DNA from: Verrucomicrobiales bacterium
Lineage (GTDB): Bacteria > Verrucomicrobiota > Verrucomicrobiia > Verrucomicrobiales > DEV007
Reading direction: 5' to 3'
DNA length: 56,137 nt
Assembly: GCA_013213905.1 (NCBI GenBank)
Contig: JABSSQ010000519.1
Coordinates: 1 to 56,137 of the forward strand
Of the stretch, positions 53,195 through 56,137 are shown piece after piece. The position numbers and the translations under genes are program-made. Position 1 is the stretch's first letter; each line of letters begins with the position of its first letter. A model generated the notes under the pieces. It was not told the DNA's origin, did not search any database, and saw only the letters and a program-made list of their open reading frames with translations.

Positions 53195-56137
53195 ATGATT
53201 AAGTCGGCTATTTCGAAAGAGGATTTTGTCAGTGCTCTGGTAGAGCGGGTGGAGAAGGAGCAGAGCCACATTCCCAGGGAGGTGGCGGAGCACTTCGGGC
53301 AGCGGTTTTTCCACTTTGTGCCTTACGCCGAGGCCGCTGAAGAGCGAAGGGATTCGTTGATTGATTCTGCCGCCCTGATGCTGGGGCATCTCGACGGTTA
53401 CTGCCCTCCGGATTCCAAGGTGGCAGTCTTCGATACCGGTGTGAGTGATAAACGGACGATGATTGCCGTGTTGTTACCGGATCTTCCGTTTATCGTCGAT
53501 TCGATCCGGATGGAGTTGCGGCGCCAGGGGAGGCCCATCCGGTCGATTCTCAGTGTCCTGTTGGAAGTGGAAAGGGACGGCGAGGGAAAGTTGCTCGATG
53601 TGACGGGTGAGGGCGCTTCGAATACGAGGCATCTTGAGGCGGCAATCTGCGTCGAGACCGATTGGCTTGATTCGTCGGAAGATCGCCGACGAATCCAGTC
53701 AGGTGTCGAAGAGAGTCTTCAGCAGGTGCGTCATGCGGTGGAGGATTTTTCCGCCATGAAAGAGCGTGCCCTGGTCGAAGCAGAATACCTTTCAGAACAT
53801 CATGCGTTGTTGGAAGGTGAGGACTGGGAAGAGGCGCAGGCATTCCTGAGATGGCTGGCTGACAGCAATTTCGTTTTTCTTGGATTCGACGAGCACCGCT
53901 TTGTGGAAAAGGACGGCACTCGAGTTCTTGAACCGGTTGAGGGATCAGTCCTCGGGACAATGAAATTTCACGCCCAACGCAAGTCGTGGGTGATTGATTC
54001 GCTGCCGAACGAAGCTCGTGGATTCGTCGAGGCCAGGACGATCCTGACATTCGTGAACTCGACGCACCGTTCGCGGGTGCATCGCGCTGTCTATCCTGAC
54101 TATGTCACGGTGAAGCGTTTCGGCGAAGACGGGGAAATCGTGAGCGCCTGCCGTTTCCTCGGCTTGTTCACTTCATCGGTCTATCACCAGGAGCCGTCCG
54201 AGATTCCGTTGGTTCGGAGTAAGGTGGCAATGGTGAAGGCCAAGTCCGAGTTTTCCGAGGGCAGTCACTACGGTAAAGCCCTCAATGGAGTGCTCAATGT
54301 CTATCCTCGTGACGAATTGTTCCAAGCTTCAGTGGACTCGATCTTCAAGACGTCGATGGCGATCGTGCAACTCCAGGAAGCCCCGCGGGTCAGGTTGTTC
54401 CTGAGGCGAAATCCATACGGGCGCTTTTACTACTGCCAGGTTTTTGTGCCTAAGGAAATCTACGACACGGAGCTGCGTTACAAGATTCAGCGCCTGCTAT
54501 GCGACCGTCTCAATGCCGATGATGTGGAGTTCTCCACGACGATGGGCGAAACCGACCTGGCCCGGGTTCGCTTTGTGCTGCACGTGCCGAGTTCAGTCGA
54601 TGAGGGTGTGGACATCAGGCAGTTGGAGCGGGATGTGGTTGAGGTGTCGCGCTCCTGGGATGAAACTTTCGCCGCGGAGGTTCGCGAGAGCGGGCGGGAA
54701 GATCTCGCCGAATTGATTCCGATCTATCGAGGCGCATTTCCGGCCAGTTACCGCGAACACTACGCGCCCGCCGCGGCGATTGCTGACCTGGAGTCTATCA
54801 GGGAAATGGATGCCGGTGCCAACCTGGCTCTGCGTATCGGAGCGCATGGATCCAATCACATGCGCCTGGCTCTGCGCTTGTTTCACCGGGACCAGCCGGT
54901 GCCGCTTTCGGACGTTTTGCCTATCCTCGAGAACATGGGGTTGCGGGCGGATAACGAGCACCCCTACCTCGTCCAACGGCGGGATGGTGTTTCGATTTGG
55001 ATTCACGAATTTGAATTGATCCCCTTGTTTCCGGTCAAAGTGGATGACGAAGCGGTCGCAAGCCGGTTCCGAAAGGCGTTTGTCAGGATCTGGAGCGAAC
55101 GGGTGGTTAACGATGAGTTTAACGCGCTGGTGCTCGGTGCCGGACTCAGCTGGCGTGAGGTGGTGGTGTTCCGTGCCTATGCCAAATTCAATCACCAGGT
55201 CCAGTTTGGTTTCGGGGCCCTCTACACGGCGGAGACCTTAGCCCGTCATGTCTACATCGTTTCTCTCCTGGCCGCCTATTTCCGGGCCCGGTTCGGATTG
55301 GAGATCGAGAACCGCCAGGGTGAGCTTGCCAGAGTTGAGCGGGAGATTCTCGCTGCTCTGGATCAAGTTCCCAGTTTGAACGAAGACCGGGTGCTGCGGC
55401 GGTTCCTCGAATTGATGAAGGCGACGTCACGCACGAATTACTTCCAGAGCACCGATGAAGACGCGAAGTCCTATCTTTCGTTTAAATTTGATCCGGCAAA
55501 AATCACGGCCATGCCCTTACCCCGGCCTGCTTATGAGATTTTTGTCTATTCGCCACGGATGGAAGGCGTTCACCTGAGGGGAGGGAAAATTGCCCGGGGT
55601 GGCTTGCGCTGGTCGGATCGACCGGAGGATTTTCGAACCGAGGTGCTCGGACTTGTGAAGGCACAGCAGGTGAAGAATGCGGTGATCGTGCCGGTCGGTG
55701 CGAAAGGTGGCTTCGTGGCGCATCAGCTTCCCGTGGGTGATCGCGAAGGAATGCTGCGAGAAGGGCAGGAGTGTTATCGAATGCTGCTGCGGGGGATGCT
55801 CGATGTGACAGACAACATCGTGGAGGGCGAGATCGTGCCGCCTGAAAAAGTTGTCAGGCACGATCCGGACGATCCCTACCTCGTGGTGGCGGCGGATAAA
55901 GGCACAGCGACATTTTCTGATATCGGGAATTCCATCTCGGAAGAATATGGATTCTGGATGGGTGACGCATTTGCCTCGGGAGGCAGCGAAGGCTACGACC
56001 ATAAGAAGATGGGCATCACGGCCAAAGGGGCCTGGGTGTCAGTTCAGCGGCACTTCTGTGAGAAGGGGGTTGATGTCCAGAGCGAAGCGATTTCTGTCGT
56101 CGGGATCGGAGACATGGCAGGGGATGTCTTCGGTAAC
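53195..56137 (+). CDS. Large NAD-dependent glutamate dehydrogenase, N-terminal part (truncated by the window)
   Basis: An open frame from the ATG at 53195 (MIKSAISKEDFVSALVERVE) runs 981 codons to the window edge. The upstream in-frame candidate at 53178 is blocked by a stop. The protein matches the 180-kDa bacterial NAD-GDH family, which converts glutamate to 2-oxoglutarate and ammonium. Visible features are the N-terminal regulatory region (LPFIVDSIRMELRRQGRPIR), HRSRVHRAVYPDYVTVKRFG, and the catalytic block KIARGGLRWSDRPEDFRTEV, followed by LGLVKAQQVKNAVIVPVGAK and GGF. The substrate-binding Lys region is about residue 820. The C-terminal part lies outside. Confidence 0.92.
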   Translation, partial: MIKSAISKEDFVSALVERVEKEQSHIPREVAEHFGQRFFHFVPYAEAAEERRDSLIDSAALMLGHLDGYCPPDSKVAVFDTGVSDKRTMIAVLLPDLPFIVDSIRMELRRQGRPIRSILSVLLEVERDGEGKLLDVTGEGASNTRHLEAAICVETDWLDSSEDRRRIQSGVEESLQQVRHAVEDFSAMKERALVEAEYLSEHHALLEGEDWEEAQAFLRWLADSNFVFLGFDEHRFVEKDGTRVLEPVEGSVLGTMKFHAQRKSWVIDSLPNEARGFVEARTILTFVNSTHRSRVHRAVYPDYVTVKRFGEDGEIVSACRFLGLFTSSVYHQEPSEIPLVRSKVAMVKAKSEFSEGSHYGKALNGVLNVYPRDELFQASVDSIFKTSMAIVQLQEAPRVRLFLRRNPYGRFYYCQVFVPKEIYDTELRYKIQRLLCDRLNADDVEFSTTMGETDLARVRFVLHVPSSVDEGVDIRQLERDVVEVSRSWDETFAAEVRESGREDLAELIPIYRGAFPASYREHYAPAAAIADLESIREMDAGANLALRIGAHGSNHMRLALRLFHRDQPVPLSDVLPILENMGLRADNEHPYLVQRRDGVSIWIHEFELIPLFPVKVDDEAVASRFRKAFVRIWSERVVNDEFNALVLGAGLSWREVVVFRAYAKFNHQVQFGFGALYTAETLARHVYIVSLLAAYFRARFGLEIENRQGELARVEREILAALDQVPSLNEDRVLRRFLELMKATSRTNYFQSTDEDAKSYLSFKFDPAKITAMPLPRPAYEIFVYSPRMEGVHLRGGKIARGGLRWSDRPEDFRTEVLGLVKAQQVKNAVIVPVGAKGGFVAHQLPVGDREGMLREGQECYRMLLRGMLDVTDNIVEGEIVPPEKVVRHDPDDPYLVVAADKGTATFSDIGNSISEEYGFWMGDAFASGGSEGYDHKKMGITAKGAWVSVQRHFCEKGVDVQSEAISVVGIGDMAGDVFGN

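Noticed and set aside
1-56137. CRISPR arrays, tRNA or rRNA genes, insertion sequences or prophage
   Set aside because: I found no regularly spaced identical repeats with unique spacers, no clover-leaf or rRNA sequence that I could recognise by eye, and no transposase, integrase or phage protein among the frames.

Overview
The window is about 56 kb of a GC-moderate genome that looks like a member of the PVC group, most likely Verrucomicrobiota. This rests on gene content only: nine secreted S1 sulfatase domains, a PSCyt1/PSCyt2/PSD1 cytochrome protein next to a Tat-exported DUF1501 protein, a secretin-N-domain protein, PVC-style membrane-anchored hypotheticals, and weak or absent Shine-Dalgarno sequences. 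I saw no rRNA, tRNA, CRISPR array, transposase or phage gene.

Region 1 (1-23247, all on the minus strand, transcribed right to left) is a carbohydrate-utilisation locus. Its order of transcription is: MFS sugar porter, PfkB fructokinase (4-nt overlap), a 2198-residue protein with three sulfatase domains and one GH32 fructan-hydrolase domain, a second GH32 enzyme, two single sulfatases, and a 1297-residue double sulfatase carrying the accessory domain normally found in front of GH32. Downstream on the same strand lie a membrane-anchored T5orf172 protein, a secretin-N-domain protein, another sulfatase, a response regulator overlapping a membrane protein, and the start of a Tat-exported protein cut by the window edge. 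An AraC regulator (23337-24251) is transcribed divergently from the transporter. GH32 enzymes, fructokinase, sugar porter and eight sulfatase domains together suggest uptake and catabolism of a sulfated fructan or fructose-rich sulfated glycan. That substrate is an inference.

Region 2 (24254-31184) is mixed. It holds a porin and a serine hydrolase in an overlapping pair, a GH75-like chitosanase, an FMN-dependent alpha-hydroxyacid dehydrogenase, a methyltransferase with a tandem duplication at its stop codon, and a second AraC regulator.

Region 3 (31185-43617) holds two giant secreted paralogues (2145 and 1810 residues). They share a beta-propeller / Ig-like / PKD / YVTN propeller / di-haem cytochrome c peroxidase / FN3 / unknown C-terminal architecture but have unrelated N-terminal modules (two LamG-like domains versus a fascin-like trefoil). 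Both are preceded by the same pair of TGTCC-type direct repeats spaced exactly 21 bp, a probable AraC-family operator. The second AraC gene lies just upstream of the first.

Region 4 (43651-56137, plus strand) has an anchored hypothetical protein, the PSCyt/PSD1-DUF1501 pair, a metzincin-like metalloprotease with an NPCBM domain, a spermidine-synthase-like protein, a further sulfatase ending in a strong terminator, and the first 981 codons of a large NAD-dependent glutamate dehydrogenase.

The sulfatase genes are also peppered with a composite repeat: a GC-rich hairpin followed by a degenerate TTCTTGG heptamer array. It sits in frame between the signal peptide and the sulfatase domain, or at domain junctions in the fusion proteins. 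The hairpin arms differ between copies while pairing is kept.
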